Position numbers and translations under genes: made by a program
Source of the DNA: a virus
Length of the DNA: 45,824 bases
Reading direction: 5' to 3' (one strand)
Virus record (IMG/VR): IMGVR_UViG_3300045120_000193
Location: 1-45,824 of that record
Shown: positions 24,471-31,328 of the stretch, one piece after another
Position numbering within the stretch: position 1 is the first letter of the stretch
Layout of the letters: each line of letters starts with the position of its first letter
Notes under the pieces: generated by a model
Database searches by the model: none
What the model was told of the DNA's origin: nothing
Seen by the model: only the letters and a program-made list of their open reading frames with translations

Positions 24471-24764
24471 ATGACAGAGAAAACACAGACAGTAAAAATG
24501 CAATGGTGCCATACGCGCGGCGGAACATCCATTGTCACGGACAACAAAAAAGATCGCCCATTCGATCAGACGGTAACGGGCTTGGGCAATGCGCCGAGCG
24601 AGCAAGACTGTATGCGATGCGAAGAAACTTTTGCTGCCGAGGCTTGGGATAAGCGAGCGGGCCATGTGACGACCGGATCGACGATCCACACAAGCAGGGA
24701 AAAAACCTGCCTTGAGATGGGTGCTGATTGCCCAAGTGTGTTTCCCAAAAGGATACGATCATGA
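24471..24764 (+). CDS. Early-block protein of unknown function, 97 aa
   Basis: AGGAAAGG precedes ATG 24471. The protein is polar with several Cys (QWCHTRGG, QDCMRCEETF, KTCLEMGADC), which could form a metal-binding site, and no membrane segment. The stop overlaps a very short ATG frame that leads into the 49-residue gene. Not recognised. Confidence 0.5.
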   Translation: MTEKTQTVKMQWCHTRGGTSIVTDNKKDRPFDQTVTGLGNAPSEQDCMRCEETFAAEAWDKRAGHVTTGSTIHTSREKTCLEMGADCPSVFPKRIRS

Positions 24765-24777
24765 CTCGCAATCGAAA

Positions 24778-24927
24778 ATGCAAATAGCAGTCGCGAGGGC
24801 ACAAGCCATTAAGGATACGGCCACTACATGTCTTCGATACGCGCTGCGAACATGGTTGAGCGAAGAACAACGAATTAATGACATCGTTAATACAATTTCG
24901 AAATGGGAGTCAACTCCTGAACCTTGA
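24778..24927 (+). CDS. Small helical protein, 49 aa
   Basis: Start chosen at ATG 24778 because the frame before it overlaps the 97-residue gene. An 8-codon ORF from 24761 bridges the two genes and may pass ribosomes on. The product is one to two helices (AVARAQAIKDTATTCLRYAL, RINDIVNTISKWE). No family recognised. Confidence 0.45.
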   Translation: MQIAVARAQAIKDTATTCLRYALRTWLSEEQRINDIVNTISKWESTPEP

Positions 24928-24951
24928 GCCTGAACAAACAGACAATCTGCC

Positions 24952-25411
24952 ATGAGTGTACCATTAACATCATTCGAGCGAGCGGCCAGGCTATTCAAGC
25001 AAGCCGAGAAACTCGGTTGCGACACCCCAACTGAGAGCATGATTGCCGATGCGATTCAAGACGCCGAGTTTGACACGCTGCATAACCCCGAAATCATAGC
25101 GGAGCGGCATGGTGATCCACGCATAGCGAAGCGATTCCACACAGCTATTGCAGAATTTCGCGCGCGGGAAGGTAATTCCGTCCCTTCGGACCACTACCGT
25201 GTTATACGGTCGCTTACCAGCCTTTCACCAATAAAAAAGTGTCCCTATTGCCAGATTGCTCCGGTGGAATCTCCCCATTGGCGCGGCCACTTTGGATGTC
25301 CAACCGAAAGCTGCGCGGCCTACGGCTGCGAACTTAACCGCCGAAGAATGGAATACGCGGGCGGAAAATCTCACGCTGACGGTGGAAGATTGGCTGAAAG
25401 ATCGCAAATGA
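24952..25411 (+). pseudogene. Lar-like zinc-ribbon protein gene with a frameshift
   Basis: The first ~129 codons encode a helical N-terminal part and a zinc ribbon (KKCPYCQIAPVESPHW, then FGCPTESCAAYG). Family logic demands an AxxxWNxR ending. That ending is present one frame over: LTAEEWNTRAENL, then TVEDWLKDRK and TGA at 25409-25411, which overlaps the ATG of the next gene. A one-base shift near 25331-25337 (GAACTTAACC) joins them. In the uncorrected frame the protein runs into the IS1-like ORF, which I regard as accidental. A sequencing indel or a real lesion is possible. Lar-type ribbons often occur in phages; function here is unknown. Confidence 0.6.
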
Positions 25412-25671
25412 ACAGGTTATCCACCGAAGATCGGACGCGGGCGATTGCCTGCCTTGTCGAAGGTAATTCACAGCGCGCAACGTGCCGAATGACTGGCCTT
25501 GCGAAGAAAACCGTAGGCCGTTTGGCTGTCGAAATTGGCGAGGCTTGCGAGCGATTCGCGGATAACATCATGCGCGATCTGCCCTGCACGCGTATCCAAT
25601 GCGACGAGATTTGGAGCTTCTGCTACTCCAAGCAAAAGAACGTTCCGAACAATGAAAACGCGCTGGCCTAA
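25408..25671 (+). CDS. Truncated IS1-family-like transposase, N-terminal HTH part, 87 aa
   Basis: Starts at ATG 25408 with MNRLSTEDRTRAIACLVEG, then NSQRATCRMTGLAKKTVGRL (an HTH), EIGEACERFADNIM and RIQCDEIWSFCYSKQKNV. This is the N-terminal third of a bacterial IS1-type transposase family in which CDEIWSFC leads into the DDE core. The ORF stops about 8 residues later, so most of the catalytic core is missing. No inverted repeats or target duplication are visible. It is placed as an ordinary gene in the operon, so it may be a captured DNA-binding protein rather than a live element. Confidence 0.7.
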   Translation: MNRLSTEDRTRAIACLVEGNSQRATCRMTGLAKKTVGRLAVEIGEACERFADNIMRDLPCTRIQCDEIWSFCYSKQKNVPNNENALA

Positions 25672-25675
25672 GACA

Positions 25676-25882
25676 ATGACCGTTGCCGAGTTCCAGGAGC
25701 GCATCCGACAGCAATGCGGAGCGCCGGCAATCAGACCCGAAAACCCGCTTCTGACACGCAAACCTACCGACCGGGGATTTAACCCGCCGAAGTTGGTAAG
25801 TGACCACGAGAAGAAAGAAATATGGCACCGAGGAATTGCCAATAACCCGCCAAAAACTAAACAGATCGGAGGAAAAATATGA
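25676..25882 (+). CDS. Small phage protein of MTVAEF type, 68 aa
   Basis: Starts MTVAEFQERIRQQCGAPAIR 4 bases after the previous stop. The MTVAEF opening and Lys/Arg/Pro-rich remainder occur in several short phage proteins of unknown role. The stop overlaps the start of the membrane protein. No domain recognised. Confidence 0.55.
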   Translation: MTVAEFQERIRQQCGAPAIRPENPLLTRKPTDRGFNPPKLVSDHEKKEIWHRGIANNPPKTKQIGGKI

Positions 25883-26070
25883 ATAACCCGCCAGCATTTC
25901 CAACCATCGTTCTCGAAATCTTTTTATACGTCTTTATCACAATCGTCGGATTCATAACTGGCGCTTGTTTAGACGGCGCGCACGTTGCCTCACATCCGTC
26001 TAGTTTTTGGTTGATCGGTTACATCACCGGAGTGATTGCAATGCTCGCAGGAAGGAGAAAAAAGCAATGA
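25879..26070 (+). CDS. Small membrane protein, 63 aa
   Basis: A strong ribosome binding site (CGGAGGAAAAAT) precedes ATG 25879. Two membrane helices are visible: IVLEIFLYVFITIVGFITGA and FWLIGYITGVIAMLAG, with a basic end (RRKKQ). It probably sits in the host inner membrane early in infection. Possible roles are superinfection exclusion or membrane protection, but the sequence does not decide. Confidence 0.65.
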   Translation: MNNPPAFPTIVLEIFLYVFITIVGFITGACLDGAHVASHPSSFWLIGYITGVIAMLAGRRKKQ

Positions 26071-26246
26071 GCAGCCGATACTACGAATGCCCAAATTGCT
26101 CTGCCGAAGTCGAACTCGCAAGCTACGAGAAAATGAAATTCTGCCCTGAGTGCGGGAAACTGCTAGAACTCGACGCCGACGTTGACAATTACGGCATGGA
26201 AAACCAACGCGACCTGTCAAAGCTAATCGAAAGGAAACCAGAATGA
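26067..26246 (+). CDS. Small zinc-ribbon protein, 59 aa
   Basis: ATG 26067 has AGGAGAAA upstream and overlaps the previous stop. CPNC at ~8-11 and CPEC at ~29-32 form a classic zinc ribbon. The rest is acidic. Several early-block genes encode such ribbons; they may act on host proteins or nucleic acid. Function unknown. Confidence 0.7.
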   Translation: MSSRYYECPNCSAEVELASYEKMKFCPECGKLLELDADVDNYGMENQRDLSKLIERKPE

Positions 26247-26443
26247 GAACACGCGACGAATCCAAATGGAAAGCGCGCAAATCGCGCCCAAACTCCAAGA
26301 AACGCACGCCGATACCGTTCCTCGCATTGCACATGCGGCTTTACAATCGGCCAATGACGACCAAAGCAGACCTAGCCCGGACGCGCGCCTGGATTGCTGA
26401 CCGCGTTATTGAAAGCAGTTTCCCGCGAACAGAAAGGCTCTAA
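26243..26443 (+). CDS. Small basic protein, 66 aa
   Basis: Coupled by ATGA to the zinc-ribbon gene. The product is rich in Arg, Lys and Ser in its first half (RKSRPNSKKRTPIPF) and has an amphipathic second half (KADLARTRAWIADRVIE). No family recognised. The next gene starts 2 bases after its stop. Confidence 0.5.
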   Translation: MRTRDESKWKARKSRPNSKKRTPIPFLALHMRLYNRPMTTKADLARTRAWIADRVIESSFPRTERL

Positions 26444-26444
26444 A

Positions 26445-26606
26445 ATGAGAAAGCTATGGGCAGACAAACAGAAGATCGGCAAAGTTCCCGTCGATAACGC
26501 TTGGTGCGACCGATGCTGCGATACCGCCGCCGTCTTAGTGCGCGGCAAATGGCATTGCGCGTCATGTGGTACGACTAAAATCGAGCGCGAGAAGGCTCTA
26601 AAATGA
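26445..26606 (+). CDS. Small zinc-ribbon protein, 53 aa
   Basis: ATG 26445 is chosen over a longer frame that overlaps the previous gene. CDRC at ~21-24 and CASC at ~38-41 form a likely zinc site with an intervening Trp (KWHCASCG). Basic ends suggest nucleic acid contact. Stop overlaps the next ATG. Confidence 0.65.
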   Translation: MRKLWADKQKIGKVPVDNAWCDRCCDTAAVLVRGKWHCASCGTTKIEREKALK

Positions 26607-27022
26607 CGACCAGACCGAATGAAGCCATCGCGCGCAATTTGGAAATCGAGCTTTCCTCCCTCTATTCACAATATCACAGCCGAGAGTTTGACATTCATCC
26701 GAGAGAAGTAGAGGCGGAGGCCATTAGGTTAATCCTCGACGCTTTGAAAATGACGACCAACCCTACCCAAGACCCAAAAGACAGCCAAAAGTCACGCCAG
26801 CGAAGCCACAGGAACGCGCCAGGCCACTCTAGCGAGTCGCTTAACCATCCGCTGAAACGCCACTTCCCGGCGCCAAATGCGCGCGAAGGCTGGCTCACTT
26901 ATCATCCAGCATCGGGAAAGCCTGTCGAAGTCGTGACCCGCGAGGATTACGACTGGCTTCGCAATCACGCCGCAAAACTGGCCGAAGCGTTGCGCGAAAT
27001 CGAAAACGCTAATTGCGGGTAG
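26603..27022 (+). CDS. Early-block protein of unknown function, 139 aa
   Basis: Helical start (NEAIARNLEIELSSLYSQYH), a Ser/Lys/Pro-rich linker at ~50-85, then a compact second half (WLTYHPASGKPVEVVTREDY and DWLRNHAAKLAEALREIE). The second half resembles a small domain added to phage proteins with an EVVxREDYDxLR pattern. Might be two small units joined by a linker. No function recognised. Confidence 0.55.
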   Translation: MTTRPNEAIARNLEIELSSLYSQYHSREFDIHPREVEAEAIRLILDALKMTTNPTQDPKDSQKSRQRSHRNAPGHSSESLNHPLKRHFPAPNAREGWLTYHPASGKPVEVVTREDYDWLRNHAAKLAEALREIENANCG

Positions 27023-27045
27023 TGGGCTACTTTGAAAAATAAACT

Positions 27046-27480
27046 ATGAACATCACCAAAATCACAATCGGGCGGCTCTATAATCTCGGCAATTACGAGC
27101 ACGTCCGCTATGAGCTAACCGCCGAGATACCAGAAGGCAAAAGCGCAACCATTGCTGTGTTAGGAATGGAAAAAATCCTAGCAGGCATGAAGCCGGTAAG
27201 AACCCTGTGCGTTGATAGTGAACATGAAATCAAGAGGATGCACGCCGAGGTGCTTAAAATGGAGGGGCTTGATGCCGATCATTGGCAGCGTGATTACGGA
27301 CATTGTGTTGGAACGCGCGAGGAAGTCATCGAGCGATACAAAACGTCATATAACAAGGCCGTAGAGAAACGAGAGGCGGCGTTGGCTTTGGCTTCTCGCG
27401 CCAGAGCGTTATTCGATGACTTGGGCGGAGCTTCTGAGTGGAAGGATGCCAAAGTCGATTGGGACGATGCCGACTTTTAA
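27046..27480 (+). CDS. Conserved-looking phage protein, 144 aa
   Basis: It starts with a strand pair of the type KITIGRLYNLGNYEHVRYEL, which I have seen as the opening of small phage proteins in several tailed phages. The remainder is a long helical hairpin (REEVIERYKTSYNKAVEKRE, ASRARALFDDLGG) and an acidic tail. Function unknown. Confidence 0.65.
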   Translation: MNITKITIGRLYNLGNYEHVRYELTAEIPEGKSATIAVLGMEKILAGMKPVRTLCVDSEHEIKRMHAEVLKMEGLDADHWQRDYGHCVGTREEVIERYKTSYNKAVEKREAALALASRARALFDDLGGASEWKDAKVDWDDADF

Positions 27481-27488
27481 TCAAAATT

Positions 27489-27893
27489 ATGAAATGCGAC
27501 CTTTGCGACGAACTCGTTGACCCTGACGATTATCAGGAGCATTGCGAACAGCACCGTTGCGACGGTGAACTATCGAATCGGGAGGCGTTTAAGTGCGCGA
27601 CGTTCGACCAAAGTGAAATCACACCCGAAATACGTGCCAAGATGGATGAAGGCCGAAGGAGAGCGGAGCAAAGTGGGACAGGAGTATATGATGCCAGTCG
27701 TGTAGAAACAGGTTGGCTTATAGAACATGGAATGTCCTACGCCCCTAGCTACTTATCGATCTGCAATGGCCATTGGAAATGGACGAAAGATCATAACGAA
27801 GCCCTACGCTTTGCTCGTAAGATAGACGCGGAGCGTGCTGCGACTACATGTTCCCTCAAGGTGGACAGAATCGCCGAACATTCTTGGTCGTGA
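27489..27893 (+). CDS. Cys/His-containing early protein, 134 aa
   Basis: ATG 27489 gives MKCDLCDELVDPDDYQEHCE, a possible C2H2/zinc element at the start. The C-terminal part (WLIEHG, APSYLSICNGHWKWTKDHNEAL, RFARKIDAERAA, AEHSWS) follows a pattern of small phage proteins that contain a WTxDHxxALRFAxxxDAE motif. So this is likely a fusion of a metal-binding start and a widely seen phage tail unit. Role unknown. Confidence 0.6.
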   Translation: MKCDLCDELVDPDDYQEHCEQHRCDGELSNREAFKCATFDQSEITPEIRAKMDEGRRRAEQSGTGVYDASRVETGWLIEHGMSYAPSYLSICNGHWKWTKDHNEALRFARKIDAERAATTCSLKVDRIAEHSWS

Positions 27894-27894
27894 T

Positions 27895-28260
27895 ATGAAC
27901 GAGGAAGAACGACGCGAATTGACTCGATTACGTTCCGAAGTTTCGGGACTGCGGATGTTCCACAAATGGGCCACGGCTGAGCTAGCTGATCAGGCCCGGA
28001 CCATTCTCAGGGAAACTTCACGCAAACGGATAGGATACAGCAAGGGCAGCGCTCGCAGACTGGCAGAAGGAGGAAAAATGAGTTGGCTTGTCTTGCCAGT
28101 AGCGTTGATTCTGTTCGGCGGTCTTGCGTGGATTCGTAGCGGGCACGGCGGCGGCGTTGGCAGGCATATCCGACGCTCCGATTGGCTTGCATGGCGAGAT
28201 GCTGTGGATCGGACAGAACGGAAAATATCGGAACTCAGAAAGGCGGAGCCAAAACAATGA
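27895..28260 (+). CDS. Helical protein with C-terminal membrane segment, 121 aa
   Basis: The frame begins MNEEERRELTRLRSEVSGLR (charged coiled coil) and continues through ARTILRETSRKRIGYS into a membrane helix (WLVLPVALILFGGLAWI at ~64-80) and a basic C-terminus. A perfect AGGAGG lies just before an in-frame ATG at 28078, suggesting a second, shorter product. Early-block membrane protein of unknown role. Confidence 0.6.
   Translation: MNEEERRELTRLRSEVSGLRMFHKWATAELADQARTILRETSRKRIGYSKGSARRLAEGGKMSWLVLPVALILFGGLAWIRSGHGGGVGRHIRRSDWLAWRDAVDRTERKISELRKAEPKQ
28078..28260 (+). CDS. Possible internal start product: membrane protein, 60 aa
   Basis: Same frame as the 121-residue gene. AGGAGG at about 28069-28074 is followed by AAAA and ATG 28078, the best ribosome site in this region. 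The product is the membrane helix and basic tail alone. Two products from one frame, as in some phage lysis proteins, is an inference from the ribosome site. Confidence 0.45.
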   Translation: MSWLVLPVALILFGGLAWIRSGHGGGVGRHIRRSDWLAWRDAVDRTERKISELRKAEPKQ

Positions 28261-28469
28261 GATACTACGAAGCGCCAGAGAGCGTCAAACACTGGGACGG
28301 CATAGATCCCGCCGACGAGCCGGGACCGCCGGACCACGACGAAGCCTGTATGGTGTGCGACAAGGTCAACTGCGAGTGTCCGTCGGAGGAAGAGATTGAG
28401 CCGAAGGTGACAAAGGGAAACCGCTCCCCAAAGAGCGGTCTGAGCGAAGCGAAGCCTTTGGCATCGTAG
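28257..28469 (+). CDS. Small Cys-rich acidic protein, 70 aa
   Basis: ATGA overlap with the previous gene. The N-terminal half holds DHDEACMVCDKVNCECPSEE, a compact Cys cluster with acidic residues that may bind zinc. The C-terminal codons lie in a predicted stem-loop that can terminate the convergent minus-strand operon. Last gene of early block A. No function assigned. Confidence 0.55.
   Translation: MRYYEAPESVKHWDGIDPADEPGPPDHDEACMVCDKVNCECPSEEEIEPKVTKGNRSPKSGLSEAKPLAS
28410..28440 (-). terminator. Possible intrinsic terminator for the minus-strand early operon
   Basis: On the minus strand, a 7-base-pair stem (arms 28433-28439 and 28420-28426, ACCGCTC/GAGCGGT) with a 6-base loop is followed by a pyrimidine/T-rich run (TTTCCCTTTG). 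It sits downstream of the PAPS-reductase-like gene, inside the end of the convergent gene. The U-tract is imperfect. Confidence 0.4.
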
Positions 28470-28639
28470 GCGGACAATTCACTGTACGTACAGCACCAAT
28501 AATGTGACACTGACACTGGCACAGAAGTTAGTGCCACTACTCTTTACTTTAGTAACACCTTGGCACCAACCCATTTTTGGCAGTGGCACCACGTGGCACC
28601 AGTGGCACTAAATGGATACTAAATACGCGGAAAATCACA
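28470..28639. repeat. Iteron-like TGGCAC repeat cluster between convergent genes
   Basis: This 170-base non-coding gap contains TGGCAC at 28517, 28561, 28584, 28594 and 28603, and an inverted copy GTGCCA at 28531-28536. The last three copies are about 10 bases apart, that is one helical turn, as in iterons bound by replication proteins. A perfect 12-base palindrome CTGTACGTACAG lies at 28482-28493, and an AT-rich stretch with TTTACTTTAGTAA lies between. A replication origin or protein-loading site is plausible. No gene seen in it. Confidence 0.55.
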
Positions 28640-29462
28640 CTATTTTGCCGTCGCTCCTCCGCATCCACAACCTCCCCAATCATGCTTGCTGAACTCTTCC
28701 CCTGACTCAATGCGGGCGCGCAAATCACGGAGATACAGATTTTTTGTCTCGCCGTTTCTGCGATCCTTGAGCATTGAAAGCGGTTCGATTGACAAGCTTC
28801 GCAGGTATTCGGCGGTGCTCCATTCCTCATTTTCCCACTCTTCAAACGCAGCGCGCCTAGTGTGGTAGAGATGAACCCAATGGGTTATTCCAGCGCGCAC
28901 GCATCGACCACCGCAGTTGAAGTGAGGAAACCCAAGCCTATAAAGTTCTGGTGTCACGAAGCCAAGGCTCTCCGCTTCTCGTTGCATCCGGCATTTGTCC
29001 CAAATCTCACCTTCCTGCATTGGTGCCCGAACCTTCCCATGTTGGATGAGACTCGCGCATCTCATTTGTTCTATGTTCTTCTGTCCAGTCAAAACCTATC
29101 GACACGCTGGCGCTTGGAAGCAAGTAGTCTCGTTCGTGTCTGTTCATCTGAAAATTAGCAACCATCCACGCATCCAACAACTCTCGTTTTAAGTAAATCG
29201 AACAGATCGGAAAACGGTTGTTGCCAATCATCTTTTGCTTTCTGAATAACTGCCACGGAGTTAATTCTGCTGAAACGCGCGTGATCGGAACCCCAAGAAA
29301 ACTACTGGCCTTCTCGTTGAAGGCGTAAAGTTCAGGGTCTTCAACGAGTGTGTCGGCGAATAAAAGCGTACAGTTAAGCGGTCCAAATTGATCCACTTCG
29401 CGTTTGGCGGCAAAGAAAGAGCACAGGCCGCCGCTAAAATTACAAATCCTATGTATCACCAA
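28640..29462 (-). pseudogene. PAPS-reductase/PP-loop family protein gene with a frameshift
   Basis: The first frame (29462-29007) has a PP-loop, NFSGGLCSFFAAKR at ~8-21, then LLFADTLVEDPELY, IYLKRELLDAW and IGFDWTEEHR. The second frame (open from 29092 to 28640) continues the family with PMQEGEIWDKCRM, GFPHFNCGGRCVRAGITHWV and a Cys-rich end. Family members need both halves in one chain. The frames overlap at 29007-29092 and are joined by a one-base shift near 29030-29050. No slippery site is evident. It lies downstream of the helicase, overlapping it by 14 bases. The family uses a PP-loop to activate or transfer small groups; the substrate here is unknown. Confidence 0.65.
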
Positions 29463-31107
29463 TCGCCACCCAACCTTGGCCTTTTTCTTTGATTTTGGAA
29501 GCCTTTTTTAGCGCCTTCCAATGCCTGAAAAACGTGCGTTTTGCCATCCCAAATTCGGCGTTCATTTTGCGTTGAAGCGAACTGGCCTTGATCGGTTCCA
29601 CGAAGTCCATCTGAAGCAGAATATCCTCTGCGCGGCCGGACTCCGTTTCAGGCTCCTCGACTTGGTTCCAACAGATGCCTTCCTTTGAGTGTTCCATATA
29701 AACAATGTCGGTAAACTCTCCGGCGGGAGTCTTGGCGCCGGAGCGAAATGTTCGCTTGCCAAAATCAAGCTTCCACGTTCCGGGCGGATCTTTCAAGGGT
29801 GTGATCGTGCTGACAGCGCGGAAAGAGTTTTGCACTTCGCTACTGCCGAACCCGAGATACATGGTGTTCGCCGGATCGCCACCTTCCCGCGGCGGCTTTG
29901 ATACGTGGTGCATTACCACAGAGCAATACCGAAATTTGTCGCCCAGCGCGAAAAGCTTGTCCCGGAGGAATGTACCTACCGACGGGTCGAGAAGATCACA
30001 GCCGGCATACGCGAATAACGGGTTGATCCCGACAATATCGGGTTTCAAGATGTGCACGTACTCTTCCAACATAGCCAAAAAGCGGTCGCCGCTAATCGCC
30101 CGAGCTTGTTTGATAATAAGATTTTTGCGGATCTGTTCGTTGAACTTCTCCAAGTCCAAATCCTCAGACGCTTGGATGCCTTTGAATACGCCTTGCGCCT
30201 GCTCCGATACATCACCGAAATCATCCTCTGCTTGGAATATCAACGTCTTAAGCGCGCGAACAGGCGTCATGCCGAACATTGGCGTCCCGGTCGCCCAATA
30301 GATCGCCAGTTGAATCATGAGCGACGATTTACCGCAGCCAGTGGGACCGGCAATCATCCACGAGCCACCGCGAACCAAGAAGCGACGGCCAACCAAGCAA
30401 TTCGGGTCGTGCGCGGAATCGAACGCCAAAAGCTCATCCAGATCGAAGTTGATAGCGCCGTTCGGACCACCGCCGGCTAGCTTCAGGTCTTCAACGGTGC
30501 GCTCCATGTCAGCGAGTAGCTCGCCCAAATCCGCGTTCTTGGCTCTGGACGCGAGCCCGAACGAACGCAGGATAATCTGGCGTCGGACATATTTCTCGCG
30601 CAGTTGATCGACGTAGTACTCCAGGTAACTCGCCGCGACATTCTGCGTAAACAGGTCGGTGATTACGCCAGGACCGCCCAAAGGCTTTAGCTTGCCAAGC
30701 GTGTCGAGGTCCGATGTAAACCCGATTAGATCAATCTTGCCGTTTTCCTCGTAGAACTGCTTCGCGAGCACGTAAATCTCGCGCCGAACTGGATCAGCGA
30801 AAAAACCTTTGCGGCCGATGCGCTCAAATGTTGGAAATCCTGTTTCCGCGTTATCGAAGATTGCGCCTAGAACGGCTTTCTCTATCTCTGGCGCTTCGGG
30901 CAGTGCGTCGGGCTCGCGTTGAGGCTTGCCAGCTGGCGCAGGCGCACGCGGTTGGGGTTTCTGGACAGTCTTTTGAGCGGGGCGTTGTGCTTCGGGAGCA
31001 TTTACGCGGGCGCCTTCCGCTACACTTTTGCTACCCACACTTCCGCTCAAATTCTGTTCCCGCTTTACCTTGAGACGCGGAACCCCGCCAGAAGTCAGGT
31101 CATCCAC
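29449..31107 (-). CDS. Replicative helicase-like protein, DnaB-N plus RepA-type ATPase, 552 aa
   Basis: GTG start. Pro/Ala-rich N-terminus (~1-70), then a DnaB N-terminal-like helical domain (PEIEKAVLGAIFDN at ~72, EIYVLAKQFYEENGKIDLIG, then VITDLFTQNVA at ~150). The ATPase domain contains Walker A AGPTGCGKSSLM at ~250, LIFQAEDDFGD at ~285 (Walker-B-like), a VVMHHVSKPP motif at ~395 and TITPLKDP after it. This is closer to RepA/KaiC-like ring helicases than to canonical DnaB. The C-terminus has a winged-helix-like end (RKMNAEFGMAKRTFFRHWKA). It probably unwinds phage DNA for replication using host polymerase, as no polymerase or primase gene is present. Confidence 0.8.
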   Translation of the reverse strand: MDDLTSGGVPRLKVKREQNLSGSVGSKSVAEGARVNAPEAQRPAQKTVQKPQPRAPAPAGKPQREPDALPEAPEIEKAVLGAIFDNAETGFPTFERIGRKGFFADPVRREIYVLAKQFYEENGKIDLIGFTSDLDTLGKLKPLGGPGVITDLFTQNVAASYLEYYVDQLREKYVRRQIILRSFGLASRAKNADLGELLADMERTVEDLKLAGGGPNGAINFDLDELLAFDSAHDPNCLVGRRFLVRGGSWMIAGPTGCGKSSLMIQLAIYWATGTPMFGMTPVRALKTLIFQAEDDFGDVSEQAQGVFKGIQASEDLDLEKFNEQIRKNLIIKQARAISGDRFLAMLEEYVHILKPDIVGINPLFAYAGCDLLDPSVGTFLRDKLFALGDKFRYCSVVMHHVSKPPREGGDPANTMYLGFGSSEVQNSFRAVSTITPLKDPPGTWKLDFGKRTFRSGAKTPAGEFTDIVYMEHSKEGICWNQVEEPETESGRAEDILLQMDFVEPIKASSLQRKMNAEFGMAKRTFFRHWKALKKASKIKEKGQGWVAIGDT

Positions 31108-31328
31108 GCTCGCAAATCCTCGTTGCGATGCTCAACTCGCTTAGGCAACCGCCGCGTGACAGAGAAGGAGACGCAACGATCCGAGCGAGCACCGCAATGA
31201 AGATTTGCATGGCCTAAGTAGTAAAGAGTGAGAGTTGCACGGGCTTTCGATTTTGTCGAATATTTTTGGAATTTTCGGGCGCGATTCTGTTGCTCGGATG
31301 CGAGCGCGCGTATCCTTCGGAGCACCAA
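31095..31328 (-). CDS. Alternative small ORF before the helicase, 77 aa (uncertain)
   Basis: This frame overlaps the helicase start by 13 bases. Its C-terminal half (LHCGARSDRCVSFSVTRRLP, then KRVEHRNEDLRAWMT) looks like a natural protein, while its first half looks random. It overlaps the 92-residue frame at 31214-31492 in another register, and both cannot be fully real. It might be the true end of a gene whose start lies elsewhere or is damaged. Confidence 0.3.
   Translation of the reverse strand: MVLRRIRALASEQQNRARKFQKYSTKSKARATLTLYYLGHANLHCGARSDRCVSFSVTRRLPKRVEHRNEDLRAWMT

Noticed and set aside
24952-25671. One 239-residue fusion of a zinc ribbon and a transposase domain
   Set aside because: The family ending of the zinc-ribbon protein exists in another frame and its stop overlaps the ATG of the transposase-like ORF exactly, so two genes with one indel is the better reading.
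29705-30301. 198-residue plus-strand ORF
   Set aside because: Lies wholly inside the helicase gene on the other strand. The product is Ser/Arg-rich with no domain; a shadow frame.
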